Shown: positions 32,301 through 44,608 of the stretch, in pieces | Layout of the letters: the number at the start of each line of letters is the position of its first letter | How positions within the stretch are numbered: position 1 is the stretch's first letter | Source of the DNA: Roridomyces roridus | Taxonomy: Eukaryota; Basidiomycota; Agaricomycetes; Agaricales; Mycenaceae | Reading direction: 5' to 3' | NCBI GenBank assembly: GCA_029378245.1 | Contig: JARKIF010000109.1 | Span: 1-64,000 of the forward strand | DNA: 64,000 nt | The notes under the pieces: generated by a model | Database searches by the model: none | Told to the model about the DNA's origin: nothing | The model's input: only the letters and a program-made list of their open reading frames with translations | Translations under genes and position numbers: made by a program

Positions 32301-35300
32301 GTTGAATATGCCGATAACAAGGTCTGAAAATTCGTACATGCTCTTTGAACAAGACTTACAATTCGAAATACCAGCCGACACCGAGATGCCAAATTATCCA
32401 TGATCCTGGCGAGCGTTGGAATAAAGATGGGAAATCCTATGCCTCGTATGATATCACTACGGTCCCGGGGCAGAATCCAACAACCGGGCACCATCATCCC
32501 CTCAAGGCAGAGTACGCGATGGGAATTGATATCCACCCCAACGGCGTAAGTGTCGCCATGTTTTTTCTATCAGTTGTGATTGAATACGCGACCTTTCCAG
32601 GAGAACGACAGACCGCGAATTTCGTTTGTGACCAGAAATCAAGTCATAGTATGGATATCGGACTCGGCCCTGAAAGCAAAGGCTCGGGGTGTCTTAATTC
32701 TCATGGCAGTCAGTCAAACTGCGCTTCGACTTCATATTTTTCCAACTTGACCATCTCTCAGACGTACATTCCAGACATTCAAACCCGAGAGGCCTTGATC
32801 GTTCAAAAGGATTTGGATATTCATTTCAATGAAACTATCGCACCTCGTGAGTACTAGTCAAAATCTTTGTGGCAGCTAGAAATCTCAAGATTAAACCAGC
32901 GGCTGCCAACCCTCCTGAAGCCACAAATGCCAAAGCCACCACTGCGCTCTCGCTTTCTGCTGCTCCCATCTCTGGAAAGAGCGGCAAAAACTCGCTTCTG
33001 GAGCTCTTCACGGATGTTCGAAACAAATTGAACCCTCCCAAGGAACCCACCCTTGCGAATCTATTCCTGAGAGAGTACATATCCCGTGGATGGAATGCTG
33101 GAAACCAGGAATGGCGAGGTGCCTTGTGGACAAGCCTGGACAAGGATTTCCGGGTTACAAACCTGGACCACAATGCAGGCAATCCGGTTTGGAAACTTGG
33201 TTGGAATGTTAATGAACAGGCATCTTCGGAATATGGCGGTGATGACAGTGATGGTGCGGAAAGTCATCTTCCGATCTCCACATTTGTGATTTTCATGCCC
33301 AGTGGCTTGTACGTTCTACCTGCGCTCTTGGTCGCCGGATTTGAACATTGCGAACAGATCTGGAACCAATGATCCCACGGCGATAAATCGGGAAGACTTC
33401 AACTATCTCGAAACGCATGTCCAGGACGGCGGGAATGCTTGTTCTGTCTACCGTTCCTCAGACGCAGAAGAATGGGTCGAGCAGAATTTCGACACATCCC
33501 TCCTCATTTCTATACGCTCGGCTGGTCTTGGTGATCCAGTAGCGACCATGGTGTCTCCCGAAATGCCCGGACTAGCGATATTTGGATCCATCCTGGACGA
33601 CGCAACGTTGCAGCTTGCCCAAAATCTCGCGGACGAATCCACCTTTGCGGTCATGGTCCGGCCTGTTGAGGATAATCCTGTCATGAAGTTGCAGGAAGCG
33701 GCGTTCATGGGGTTGAATTTGAACGAGTACGAGGGTGTCGATAGCGAGGATAAGATGGACCACTGGCAGGAGGGTGAAAGTGCGAACCCGGAAAATTCGG
33801 ACGACGAAGAAGCTGAAGAGGAGGAGGAGGAGATGCCACGGACTGAAGGGGTTTTCCGTCTTCGGGGCGGAGCCGGGCGCCAGGAGAGGAATCTGATTCA
33901 GTGCGACGCCGACCCAGATTACATTGTTTCCGCGGGAGTCGACCGACCGGATGGGTTCCATCGAACCAAAGTTCGATTGCACCTCCAGATACAGGGCGAT
34001 TGTCTGTATGATATGGCAATCTTCTCGAGGACTGCGGTATGTGTTCGTCTCCTACCGGCGGTCGTCTTAATTGAGCAGCCCGTCTAGTTCAAATTTCAGA
34101 CCGCTAAATCTGACATTCACCCCTCGCTCTCGGAGCCCATGTCACGCCCACAGCTTCTCTCTTGCGTCGACCTAAAGGTGGAGACACGTCCTGCAGAAAT
34201 TCTCCTGGATCGCTCATACAGCAACATTGGCTTTGTTGTACACAGTCCAAATTTCATTGTGGACCGTGAATAGTATGTGATTTCTTTCGACGACTTCGAT
34301 AGAATTGATATACTTCTCTGGACCTCAGTCTTCCCCGCGGCTTCGATCCTCCATTACAGACGGTTACATACGGCAGCCAGAAGTCGACACAACACGGAGG
34401 CTCCATATCTGGCGGAATGGACGGCTGGAGTCCCACAATGTTGCTTAAAGCATCATCTAGCCGCACCACAGGAGAGACTATTCAACGAGCGGACGACAAG
34501 GTTTGTATTAGTAATTCTCCGGCTTGAACGACGAATGTTAACTGACATCCCCACTAGCCGGCCCCTTCGTGGCATGTCAAGGAACAAGTCGGCAAAGAAT
34601 GGAACTCGGCCGACAAGTCGTATTCTTCGTATGATATTGCGCTGAGCCCAACCAAACTTCCCCATCCGTTGAAAATCCGCTTTGGAATGGGGATCGAATT
34701 TTATGGCCGTGAGGTTCGTTGATACTCGCAAGGGACGCTGAGTTTGACGGACTGAATACTTGTATCAGGAGCGCCAAATAAGCAAGCTGCCAGCTATATC
34801 CCATGTCCTTCGGAATCAAATTATTCTCTGGGTCGCGGATTCAACGCTCAAAGCAAAAATGCGCGGAATGATCGTCCTTACCACCGTGCGTGAGACTTTG
34901 CTTCAATTGAATCACCGTATGAGTAATTTCCCTCCTTGCAGACTTACATCCCAGACATCAAAACTTCAGAGCCTCTCACCATCGTTGAGGAGCAAACAGT
35001 GGATCTTCGGTTGAAACAATGTACGTTCCGGGCCTTTATTCTCATCAAAGCTGGCAGATGACCTGCACTCCAGCCGTCTCTACAACGGACACCAAATCAT
35101 CTTCCGAGGACCAGGTCGCTGCCAACTCCGTCGCCATCGGCGTGTTTGAACAACAACAAAAACAAAAATGCGGGATGCAAAGGTTCATCAAGAACTTCTG
35201 GGCCACCAGCACGAAGCATGTGCGCCCATCACTCCCTGTTGAAGTGCCTCTGTACGAGTACGCCTCCCGCGGCTGGGATGCTACGAACGAACAGTGGAGA

Positions 35301-35474
35301 ACTACCATTTGGCCGAGACTGGATGCGGATTTCGCCGATGCTGGGCTGTCATCATCTTCGGCGAGGTGGAATTTGACTCTCAACTGTTCTCCAGCACAGG
35401 GGCCACCCAGAGACCAAGAAAAGCCGGATGAGGACGCTGAGATGCATACGGACGTTACGGGGTCGGCACCCTGA
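29362..35474 (+). CDS. Kinase protein with two RLRGG cassettes
   Basis: Starts MLANEFAE, spliced to YRTGKTLKTYSVNG. Residues about 9-330 form a CaMK-like Ser/Thr kinase: ATP-site Lys43 (QYACKII), alpha-C Glu60 (HNEV), HRDLRPEN (Asp137), EFG at 158-160 in place of DFG, SYMAPEIL, DVWQIGILTFFILTGGYTPF. A Ser/acidic linker follows. Then come two copies of a cassette: part A (ISTFV-IF-P...ATM.SPE.PGLAIFGSILDD...FAVMVRP), an acidic stretch with RLRGG, part B (SCVDLKVETRP...DRSYSNIGFVVH), part C (KSYSSYDIA...HPLK...GMGI...RNQIILWVADSTLKAKMRG, TYIPDIKTSE) and part D (LYEYASRGWDATNEQWR). All joints examined (about 20) keep the frame, with no stop between copies. Copies start at about 31180 and 33260. 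It could be two genes, but no promoter or stop separates them. Confidence 0.6.
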
Positions 35475-37680
35475 GCAATAATCTTCGCTACTTGTGAATA
35501 AATATCGGAAGAGCTGCGATGTATTATGTAAAATGTTGTTCCCAATTTGGAAATTTTGATGGTTCAAAGGCTCTCAGGGTTTGTGGTCCTAACCAAGATG
35601 TTTTACTACTCATCATCACAAAAAGTAACCGGAAATCCGGCCATGTTGAAGGAGTCAGTGATCAGTTCGGGCTGAAATTTTGTGTGGGTATTCTTTGGAC
35701 TGTATGAACCCCCCTGAGGTCAAAAATATCCTTCTGGAACGCTTGGATTGTGCCTATAACGCGAAAGTTTTGCATCATCCCAGATTTGCCAAATTGGGCA
35801 AAGATCCGTCTACCCTGGACTTCCTGGGCTGGTCTGCGTATCCTCAAAGATGCTGTCGGAGTCTACAAATAGTCTTTGAACATCTCACACAGAAATATCC
35901 CTCCGCTTGACATGTAAGAGTAAGTAAATTGACCACGATTCCCGTAACACATCAGCCTAACAAACTCAACCAAATCCTTTCCTCCCCCACTACTGCTACA
36001 TGGGCCAGATTCACAAATTATATTGGGTTGAATTGATTCTGTTGGGAGAACTTGGGGAGAACGGCATGTCCACAAAGTTCGGGAGTTGAGATAACAGCAC
36101 CACCGGACTTTTGATGGCTGTGCTGCGGTGATCTGCCGCTGCGGCTGCCATCACGGCTGCTCTCCTCACATCACCAGCGGCCTCTGAAGGACTGGGTATG
36201 ATACAATATGAATGCCATTTTGTATTCGAAGGTTACGATGATACGACTGCGTATTTCGCACGCGTGAAATCCGGCTATTTAGCTGTTTTGGTGCGCACAC
36301 CAATGCCTCTGTCAGGTGATATACAATAAGGGATAGGACTGAGCTCCGTGTCACTATTCGTGTATTAATGAGACAAGTACAAGTCGTCAGTACACTACGC
36401 TTGGCTATTCGTTCAAGTGGTCGGTTGTAGTGACTCCAATAGGCGGTTCGCGGGGACTACTACTTGTGGAGATACCATACCCAAGGAGATATACCAAGCC
36501 CAGGTGTATTCAGAAATGAGCTAGACTAGCTACAGAGCAAAGACGAAGGTTGCGCGGACGCGCAGTACTATTATGGCAAGGTTCGCGGAGTACCTCGCGG
36601 ACCGGTATAAGTCTATATATATGTATACAAACAGAGTGGCTCGTGTAGGCGAGTTGGAGGAAATACTACCATTCGTTCCGGTATTGAAGAGACACCCAGA
36701 AAAGAGATGACAAGTGGGCGAGTCGAACTCGCGCAGGCACACTAGTATGATCAAGAACTGATCCGAGTACGATCATGATCATGGAAAGCGGCGGAGTCGC
36801 GGCAGACGATCAGAGCGATGATCGCGTCTGACAGGATATGCCAGGAGTAAGCCTTGAATGACGAAGATGGCGGACCGAGGTTATTTATGGACCTGGGTCG
36901 AGGGCTATAGTCATAATGAGCGCTGGCTCAGCAAGAGAGTGTAATGAAACGACGGAATCAAATTACCAGGCCAATCGGCTCGGATGCCAAGACGGCATGA
37001 CCACCGATCAGACGGGCCAAGCAGCGACATAAGCAGCAGAACCACGCGAAGCGGTTCGAGGGGATGTAATATAGGTGACAGGACACCTAGGGTTATAGGG
37101 AAAGGACGGAAATAGGGACGGCAGGCGCGTAATAGTAGTTATATCATCAGATCAGTAGGGAGTAGTATATAAGGCCTGTAGATCCCGCCCTTGCAGCATT
37201 GCATTGTACGCCTTCTTGCCTAGACATTGGGTCGAAGCTTGATCTGTGGTTATAGTGCAGTCTTGTGACTTCCGCGGAGATTTGTTGTATCATTTCTCTT
37301 AGCTTAGACGCAATATCAAAGGCACCCGAGCTCTGGTTCAACTTGGGTCAGCTATAGTAACATACTTAAGGGGTAGTGGGTTGCCCTCTGTGCTATAGTT
37401 CCTCTTCGTGTTGTATCGAAGTTGTATTGGTGTTTGGATATTGTGTGTTTCAGTCAATAAAATATAAAACCTTTTAACATCGTAACCTCGTGTTCGTTGT
37501 GAGCAGTCTACAAACCAGTCAAGAGATTCCTCTTAGTTCAAAGACATTGAACTTGGTGTGAAACCTCGAGAATCAACCTACAAGCTTCCGAGAACCAAAC
37601 CGCGGAGTATCAGTCTTATCTGTATATTTCAGACGACCCCGAACTCAACCGTTAGGTGTCAGCGTGCTAGTCAAGGAATT
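35475..37680. other. Gene-poor region downstream of the kinase/cassette gene
   Basis: About 2.2 kb without a supported gene. The stretch 36,500-37,500 has AATAAA near 37450, and a T-arm-like word GAGTTCGACTC (- strand, about 36719-36729), as might be left by an LTR or tRNA-derived element. I could not find paired ends or a target duplication. Confidence 0.4.
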
Positions 37681-37768
37681 GTGTGTGTGTTGTGTGTGTT
37701 GTGTGTGTTGTGTGTGTTGTGTGTGTTGTGTGTGTTGTGTGTGTTGTGTGTGTTGTGTGTGTTGTGTG
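37681..37768 (+). repeat. 9-bp microsatellite (TGTGTGTTG)n
   Basis: About nine to ten near-perfect tandem copies of TGTGTGTTG. Read in one frame it gives a Cys/Val run, but no gene surrounds it. Confidence 0.85.
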
Positions 37769-38401
37769 GTTAGTGTGTTGTGGAGTTGTATCGCTTCGCG
37801 GTCTACTTCTAGGACATTACCTACTCGAGCTATCTACTATACACTAGTGCGCGTGACGCTGCGTATCAACGAGACACGGCGGGATGATAGGTACATTTAT
37901 GGGGTGGGTCGGGGGCGCCGTGCTGAGAAAGCGACACCGCACGAGGGAAGGTGAGGGGCAACATCATCATGGCGGGCATTGCGGCGGCGGGACGGTGGAA
38001 AATATCACCGCCTCGTATAGGCTAGTGCTTGGTGCTTGCTACCAGCCTACCACACGCACACGCATCAGTAAGTGAGAGAAAAAATAAGAGTACAAAGACG
38101 CACTGGCAGTCCCACATGGAACGTTCTGCCTCCACCTCTGCACTCAACAACTCTCGAATGTCGTCGGCGACAGTATGATAGCCGCTCAACGCGGACGCAA
38201 CCATGGCGAAAAAACCCGCTGTCGAGCAGAAGGGACAAAGACGGACAATAAGAAGAGGGCAGTCAAGGCTTCAAGGGTGAGGACCAGCGACGAGGAGGGC
38301 GCGAACTGGCGAGAAGGGCGAGGCCATTGGATGCGAGCAGGAGAGGGTGCAAGAGCTCATCGGGCAATGATCGGTCGTGTCTTTCTTGGTCGTGACGTCA
38401 T
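37769..38401. other. No supported gene
   Basis: A short - strand frame at 38022-38204 begins MVASALSGYHTVADDIREL and looks like a gene start (acidic helix, then hydrophobic), but no downstream exon fits. It may be a truncated gene 5' end. Confidence 0.3.
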
Positions 38402-38407
38402 CAGACT

Positions 38408-38722
38408 TTTGACATGAAACTTGTGAGCTTGTACAAGCTCATTCAAGCTCACAAGCTTCTGCCAAATCGCCGCAAGCTCACAAGCTCACAAGCCAGGTCC
38501 TGAAATCCACAAGGTCTGCCGTTCGACTCCTGGAAAGTGCAAAACTTTATTTATTCTTGGCCACTTCTGCATTTACCTTTGTGCTCAGTCGACTCAAGGG
38601 CTGTCTTGCTGTTTAAAGAATGATTTCTGAGCTGAAATTTGGCTTTTTCAGATGCATTGTTCATTGGAATCGAGCTTGCGAGCTTGTGCGGCAAGCTGCC
38701 AAGCCCCACAAGTCCACAAGAT
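38408..38722. mobile_element. Short element with inverted AGCTTGTGAGCTTG words
   Basis: Both ends are built of repeated CTTGTGAGCTTG/CAAGCTCACAAG words in inverted arrangement, around a core with a B-box-like GTTCGACTCC (38521-38530) followed by a T-rich tract. It could be a hAT-type MITE or a tRNA-derived short element. The ends are approximate and no target duplication was found. Confidence 0.4.
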
Positions 38723-39567
38723 GATTGTCAAAACACTGATGGTGGCGACGTTACACGTAGTCAAGGGCGACAGCAGGGATGCGCGCAGGCGGTAGTGGAT
38801 TAGGTGGTCGAGTAATCGGGCTGCGTGTTGAGCAGCTGGGTAGGAGGTGAGCGTAAGGTAGCTAGTAATAGGATCAGAGACAGGAGCGTGATAATCGATC
38901 ATGATGCCAGGACCGATCACTGGTATGCCGATCGGCACATCACCGCCATCACCCAGAATCCCGGTGGTCCTGTTATCCGGTGGTCCTGTCATCTCAACTC
39001 CCGGACGCACTCGGCATGTCGAACATTGAGTTGCTTGAAATCTGAAGGACCGTAGGGCCTGTTCAGTTTCAACTTGAAACCATTCCACACAACCAATTGC
39101 CATGCTCACGACACCCACGATCAAGATCAGGGTTTCCCGAGGCTGCTGGCTGCTGGCGCCGGCCGAGTCAATGCAACGCTGATTCAGATCCAAAGACTCG
39201 AATCTCGAGTGTTGCTTGCCTTGGCTTCCGGCTCCTCAGAAAACAGCAGTCACGATCGGGTCGTACTCGTGTTGATCCGCAAGACTGACTGCCATCACCC
39301 GTGGACGAAAGATTGCACCTCCTCATCTATGAACTTGCTGAATTCTACTAACTGAGGTCACATACATGCCAAGTTGTACCTGCCGCAATGCCGCACCGCG
39401 CCGTGCCCGGCAAACCCGTCACACCTCCCAGAATGGTTCTCCTTGTCCGTTGAGACATGCGTCGGGACATGCGTCGACACATGCATATGTAGTCTCTTAT
39501 AAACAGATGCTATAACAGTTGTGTCTCATTCTTCGACGTGTTATAGTCTGTTGATAACATTGATCAG
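38723..39567. other. No supported gene; one open frame on the - strand
   Basis: The - strand frame 38648-39193 (MDLNQRCIDSAGASSQQPRE...) contains two hydrophobic runs (ETLILIVGVVSMAIGCV and NVATISVLTIILWTCGAW) but overlaps the repeat element at its end and has no family resemblance. I leave it as a possible remnant. Confidence 0.3.
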
Positions 39568-40575
39568 TTGATAGGTGGTGGCGGAATGTCGTAATTGGCG
39601 GAGTTTGAATTTGATCCCACGCTTTCCCGATGCGTTTCGACGCGCTCCCACTGCCTCTGAGGACTTAAAAAAGCTCATTCGACGTGAATATATCATTATT
39701 AACTTGTACAGTACATAGGAGAATTGTCCCGAGCAGAAATCAGTGCGGATACGACTCTCACCTGGACTTGGTCTGCCATCTCAGATTCTCGCCAACTCTC
39801 AGCCCTCAACAGTGCGAGCTCAAAATGCGGATGCACGAGTATTGATATCGCAACCGCAAGTCCAGACTCCGATCAGCGATATCCGACGCCACCGCGAGGC
39901 AGGACGGTCAACGCTGCGGAACGACCTGGAACGACCTAAGCCCTGCTACATAAACGACCCTGGACGAAAGCTGCTCCCAGCTGGGCTCAAGATTCGCGAT
40001 GAGCACAGCGACAGCAGCTATCTCGGGCGTCCACGGATGCGGCCATAAAGGGTGCGGGGAATCGGTGACGACGACGACCATATGGGAGTACGGGGGCGGG
40101 AGCGGGGAATGTAGAGTCGTGTTGTACTATCCGAGGTGTGTCCGGGCTGGGTCGGATGGCTCGATATTGGACAGCATGGGCTAACGAGGGTCGGTGGCAT
40201 TCTCGCATCCAAAAAGCATTGTAACGCACCAGGAAACCCGACAGGAACCAAAGTCCATTCATCCATACCGCTGAGATAGGCCCACTAAGCTTGAAAGCGA
40301 GGCCTTTGGGCCACTTTTGAGCTGGATGTCGACCCGGATGTCGTTTGGTGAAGCAGCTCTTCAGAGCGCCGTGGTGGGATAATTTGATGGCCGGATGTGT
40401 TGTCAAACGGTCTTGCATTGAACTTTGAATGATTGCGTACACCTGCGGGTGTTTTTACGGGCAGGGGGAGGCCAGGGAGGAAGAGGCGCAAGCTGGGCAG
40501 GGAATACAGCACAGTGATGATCAATGATGTGATTTGAAACTCAGCACATTACGACATTCCGTCACCACCTATCAA
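39568..40575. mobile_element. TIR element, about 1.0 kb
   Basis: Left arm 39568-39606 and right arm 40537-40575 are inverted copies beginning TTGATAGGTGGTG, then CGGAATGTCGTAAT, ending near GAGTTT, with a few mismatches. Internal frames are short and unconvincing. No clear target duplication. Confidence 0.6.
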
Positions 40576-41173
40576 TGGCTCGCGATCAGCTACAGACTAA
40601 TGCATATGGTGGTGGACGTCACTTCGTGACAAGTCTGCATCACTGATCTTGAACAGCCAATAACTCTTGCCACAAACCCTCAGACACCCCGAAACTGCAT
40701 AATTCGCATTGTTTTCAATGGGTCTTGACATTCCATGGAGCAGAATAGTGAAAATCTAAAATTTGAAATTTTTGGGGTCAATTTGGCCATCATTTGATCA
40801 TTGTTGCCATCAATCACATCCTAAAATGGAAGGACTTCCCAAAAAGGGAGTGAGGGAAGTGACTGAACACCAATAAATGGAGGGGAGAAGCATTGGCAAG
40901 AGTGAATGCAATGTTTTCCACCACAACTCTTGACCCACAGGCACTCAAACATCGAAAAAGCGCTCACCAAAGTTGTTCGACCGAGGCCAGTTTGGCCATC
41001 AATTGATGGGGTTTTCCCACGGCCCAAACTTTCGGATTTCGTCCACTCTTGGGGTATTGGGGGCTGCCGGGCAAGATCCGAGGTCGAAATTCCCAAAATT
41101 GTGACGTGACATGAAGTTTCGTCCACCACCATATGAGGCATGTCAAAATCCTCGGACTTTGCCCCCGGTGTTA
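40576..41173. other. No supported gene
   Basis: AT-rich DNA between the TIR element and the duplicated DJ-1 promoter. Only short frames were seen. Confidence 0.5.
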
Positions 41174-41302
41174 GTCTTCTTTGCCGCTTCCACAAACATC
41201 GGGCTCTCTGGGAAGAAGACGCGCATCAGGACTCAGGCTCGGGCATGGTTTCCGCGACGAGAACGCGCATGACTCAGAAGATGACATATAAACCCTGACA
41301 AA
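41174..41302 (+). promoter_or_regulatory. Duplicated DJ-1 promoter, cut off from its gene
   Basis: Matches about 5361-5487 upstream of copy 1, including CATATAAACCCTGACAAA. A 1.2-kb element now separates it from the DJ-1 copy 2 start. Confidence 0.75.
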
Positions 41303-42528
41303 CATCACCAAAACCGGGAAAAACATGTATGACCATATCAGGCCATATATGGGCCGCGAGGGCTGGGAGGCTGATCCGGCTGATGAACTTTCCATCCGCC
41401 CTTACTTAACATCTCTCGAGATCGCAATCGCTCATCCGCCTGATGAACTTGAGAGAGGCTGGTCTGAATACAGGTCTCTGGATCTCCTGGCTTCCCTATT
41501 GATAACCATTGCTCGGACTCAATCTTCAGAAGAAGAAAAAGAATGCATTGGCAAACAAGGATACAACATGGATACAGAGGAGAGTATAGTAGAACGGGAA
41601 GGGGAGTGAGACAGAGGCAGCAGCCGCCTTGCAACCCGAGGGATTTCGGTCTTGAGAGCGTGAGATTTTCAGCGTCTTCGGACTTGCAGTGTCTTCGAGT
41701 CTTGCAGCGTCTTCGGACTTGCGGGGTATTGAACTTGCGGCGTCTTCAGGAACTTGCGGCCGTCTGGAGACTTGCAGCGTGGCGGGATCCGGGAGCTTGA
41801 GGCTGGTAGGCTTGAGAGACGCTGGACCGGGGGTGTCTTCAAGCTAGCCGTGGGCGGCAGGTGTAGTGCGGACAGCGTGTGGTGAGCGTTGATGTGGGAC
41901 GCGAAACTTCCGTCTGGACCGGATCTTGAACGAGAGGGACTGGAGTTGGCCGGCCGCGGGAGGGAGGAAGACTTGGCCTTGACTTGCAGCGAGAGAGGGA
42001 GGGAAGATGGTGGGGCGAAACAAAAAGTGCTTAGCGAAATCACGCCATTTTAAAAGAGCTGAGTAATGTGCTGCGGAACCATGCGGCTGCTGTCAGGAAC
42101 AAGATCATCAATTGATCGCCTGGGTCTGGACCATGTGCGTTGTCGATACCATTGACTCTGAGCAACTCGGAGTCCACTGAGTGGAGGCGGAGCCTCGAAT
42201 AGCACACCCGAGGTCATTATGTATTGCTTCCGCTAGTTAGTTACTTCAACTTAGTTGTCGTGCCATGTAAGAAGGGAAAAAAAAGTTATATGAGGTGGCA
42301 CATGGCCCGAGACTACCTTTTTACAGTAATAGTACCTAGCTGGATACCCCAGCTCATGAGGGCTCACATGGGAAGAGTAGCATCCTAGTTGAATATGAGG
42401 CAGATACTCACCATATATGCCCTGACAAGCCTCTGCCGGCCTGATGATCAACTGATAAGGCCTCATATACCCCATCAGGCCGGACGAATCATGTCCGGGA
42501 ATACGCGATTTCTCCGGTTTTGGTGATG
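41303..42528. mobile_element. Non-autonomous element with CATCACCAAAACCGG ends, 1226 bp
   Basis: The ends are CATCACCAAAACCGG and CCGGTTTTGGTGATG. Comparison with the uninterrupted copy at 5471-5495 shows that the insertion added only two extra A residues, a 2-bp target duplication. Subterminal inverted words such as ATATCAGGCC/CGGCCTGATG are present. The core includes a degenerate tandem of GTCTTCGGACTTGCAG-like units (about 41,680-41,780). No transposase. The superfamily is uncertain; CACTA-type elements are one possibility given the short duplication. Confidence 0.75.
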
Positions 42529-42662
42529 AAAACAGTCCGTTCGCACTCTATCATGGCCACCAACACCCTCACCGTCGCTGTCTGCATTTCCAACGAAGTC
42601 GTCCTGTCGGACTTCGTCCAGCCTATAGAGATCCTTGCAAACATCAACGAAACGCATAACCC

Positions 42663-43632
42663 CATCAGGAAACACACTTTTGTTAGGTAGCTCCCACCAA
42701 GCGGTAGGTAGGTCTGATAGCTCCAGTAGCCATGGTAGCATTGAGTGCGCGGCTCAGTAGCTCTTGGTAGCTCTGAGTGGGGAGTCCAGTAGCACTTGGT
42801 AGCTTCAGTAACCATACCCTCTAACCCAGTAGCTTAGATATCTACGCCCTCAAACTCAGTAGCCCAGATAGCTTCACACTAATGTCTCAGTAGCACTTGA
42901 TTGCCTGCCTGTGTTGACTTGGTAGAAACAATAGCATTTTTATAGCATTGGGCTGGCTGGCTGATAGCACTTGTTTGCCTCATTTTCTCATCTCTCTGGA
43001 TGAAACCTCTTTACACAGTGCCCAAATGATTCAATGTGCACATCCCCCTCACTAACAAAAATGACCTTGCCTAAGTAAGTTCAAGTAACAGTGAAGACAT
43101 TGGCTAACAGGCCAACTTCTACTTGAGCTCAGTCTTGTGCCTGTGCACTGCTTTCAACTTCCACATCCAGTTCAAAGTCACTACAGGATATATATTTTCC
43201 AGAGGTAGTTGTGGTTGGAGAGACAATGGAGTGGCATGCGGTTACCCGATGTGGAACAGACATGCACACCATCTGCAATGCATACTTAGTGTAGTTGTTT
43301 AGTTGTCTCGTTAATATCATCTGTCTTTTGCAAATGTCATGAGTTCGAGTCCCGCCACCTGCATTCCTTTAATTAAATTCCCAACTCAATCTGACCTTGA
43401 CTACAGTAGAATATCAACAGTACCCAGTGTTTCTTTTGAACCTTGTGAATTCTGTTAGGGTCAGCTCCTCCCTGCACTGGAGTAACAGTAGCCTCAGTAG
43501 CCCGCTGTTCAGTAGCACTGGTAGCAGTTGGAGGCAGCTTGGTAGTACACAGTAAGGGGGTACTTGACTACCGGGCTACTGAGCCTCCGGAGACTCGGGA
43601 GTGCTACCTAACCAGGTGGCTTTTTCCTGATG
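42663..43632. mobile_element. Non-autonomous element with CATCAGGAAA ends, 970 bp
   Basis: The ends are CATCAGGAAA and TTTCCTGATG, with a second matching word GTTAGGTAGC further in. The intact gene copy shows that the insertion duplicated 2 bp (CC). The inside is rich in CAGTAGC/GGTAGC words and contains a tRNA-like sequence. It shares the CATCA...TGATG end type and 2-bp duplication with the element at 41303-42528, though internal sequences differ. Confidence 0.75.
43274..43363 (+). tRNA. tRNA-like sequence or tRNA-derived fragment
   Basis: The D-arm-like TAGTGTAGTTGTTTAG, an anticodon-loop-like CTTTTGC and a clear T-arm GAGTTCGAGTCCC are in tRNA order, ending CCACCTGCA. The acceptor stem and anticodon stem have mismatches, so it is probably a decayed tRNA or a SINE head carried in the transposon. 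Confidence 0.35.
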
Positions 43633-44608
43633 CCGCTCACCGGTGACCCCGTCGATGTCCCCTTCCAAGTCGTCTTTGACTACCTCGCCCCGACGCTCGA
43701 CCCGATCGTCTCGATCGCAGGCCCCGCCTCAGCCACATTCAATCCGACCAAGACGTACGCTGAAGGCATGGCCATGCAGTACGACATCCTGTGGGTCCCC
43801 GCTGGCCCACGGCTGCACTCTGCCACCCTGATGGACCGTACGCCAAAGGAGGAACTCGACTTTATCCGAGCACAGGCCCCGAATGCAAAGTACATCCTCT
43901 CTGTGTGCAGTGGCGCGATTCAGCTTGCAATGGCGGGGTCTTGTCGGGCAAGCGCGCCACGACGAACAAGGCGTTTTATAACCTCATCACAGTGCGTCTC
44001 TGTAAAGTCCGTGTGGCACGGAGGCTGATTTGAATGAAGGAAGCGCCTGGGAATGCCAAAGATATCAAGTGGGTGCCCATGGCTCGGTGGGTCGTCGACG
44101 GGAATGTGTGGACGAGTTCGGGTGTTTCTGCAGGTGCGCTATGATGCCACTACCCATTTTTATCTACGCTGACTTGCATCCAGGGAGCGATATGGCCCTC
44201 GCATTTCTAGAGCATCTCGCCGGAGCCAAGCTCGCGCGCCAGGTGCGCAACATTGTCGAGATCCCCGAGGTCAGCAGTGGCGACGACGTGTTCGCGGGTG
44301 TGCATGGGTTGGTGTAGCGGATGCCAAAAAAAACATTTCCCCAGTTGGTCTGATTTCGAACGGTGAGTGATTCTTCCTCCCCCTTGCCTCCGATTGAAGC
44401 TGTATACGTCCGCCGAAAAAGCTGTAGATCATCTATACCAAAATATATCCTTCCTCCGCATCCTTGTCTCTCACACGACAGCCCGTCGCCATGCACTGCG
44501 TCGGTATATGTTTATCCATCGGCGGTGCTGAACAGCCTTCTTCACAACATATAATCCCCGCGTCGTGATGCAAGTGCACTGATACCCTTCGTCTAGCTGA
44601 GACCACAG

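Larger units (their letters stand above)
42553..44317 (+). pseudogene. DJ-1/PfpI gene, copy 2 (disrupted)
   Basis: Near-identical to the intact gene at 5509-6302, including both introns. It starts at 42553-42555, is interrupted after about 36 codons by a 970-bp element (42663-43632), and resumes at 43633. In addition one G is missing from the GGGGG run near 43937, shifting the frame just after the catalytic-cysteine segment (SVCSGAIQLAMAG). Its promoter is separated by another element. Not functional as a full-length protein. Confidence 0.85.

Noticed and set aside
36716..36735. tRNA gene on the - strand
   Set aside because: Only a T-arm-like word is present; no D arm, anticodon arm or acceptor pairing was found nearby.
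37558..37954. Cys/Val-rich small protein across the microsatellite
   Set aside because: Arises only from translating (TGTGTGTTG)n; no signal peptide or conserved flanks.
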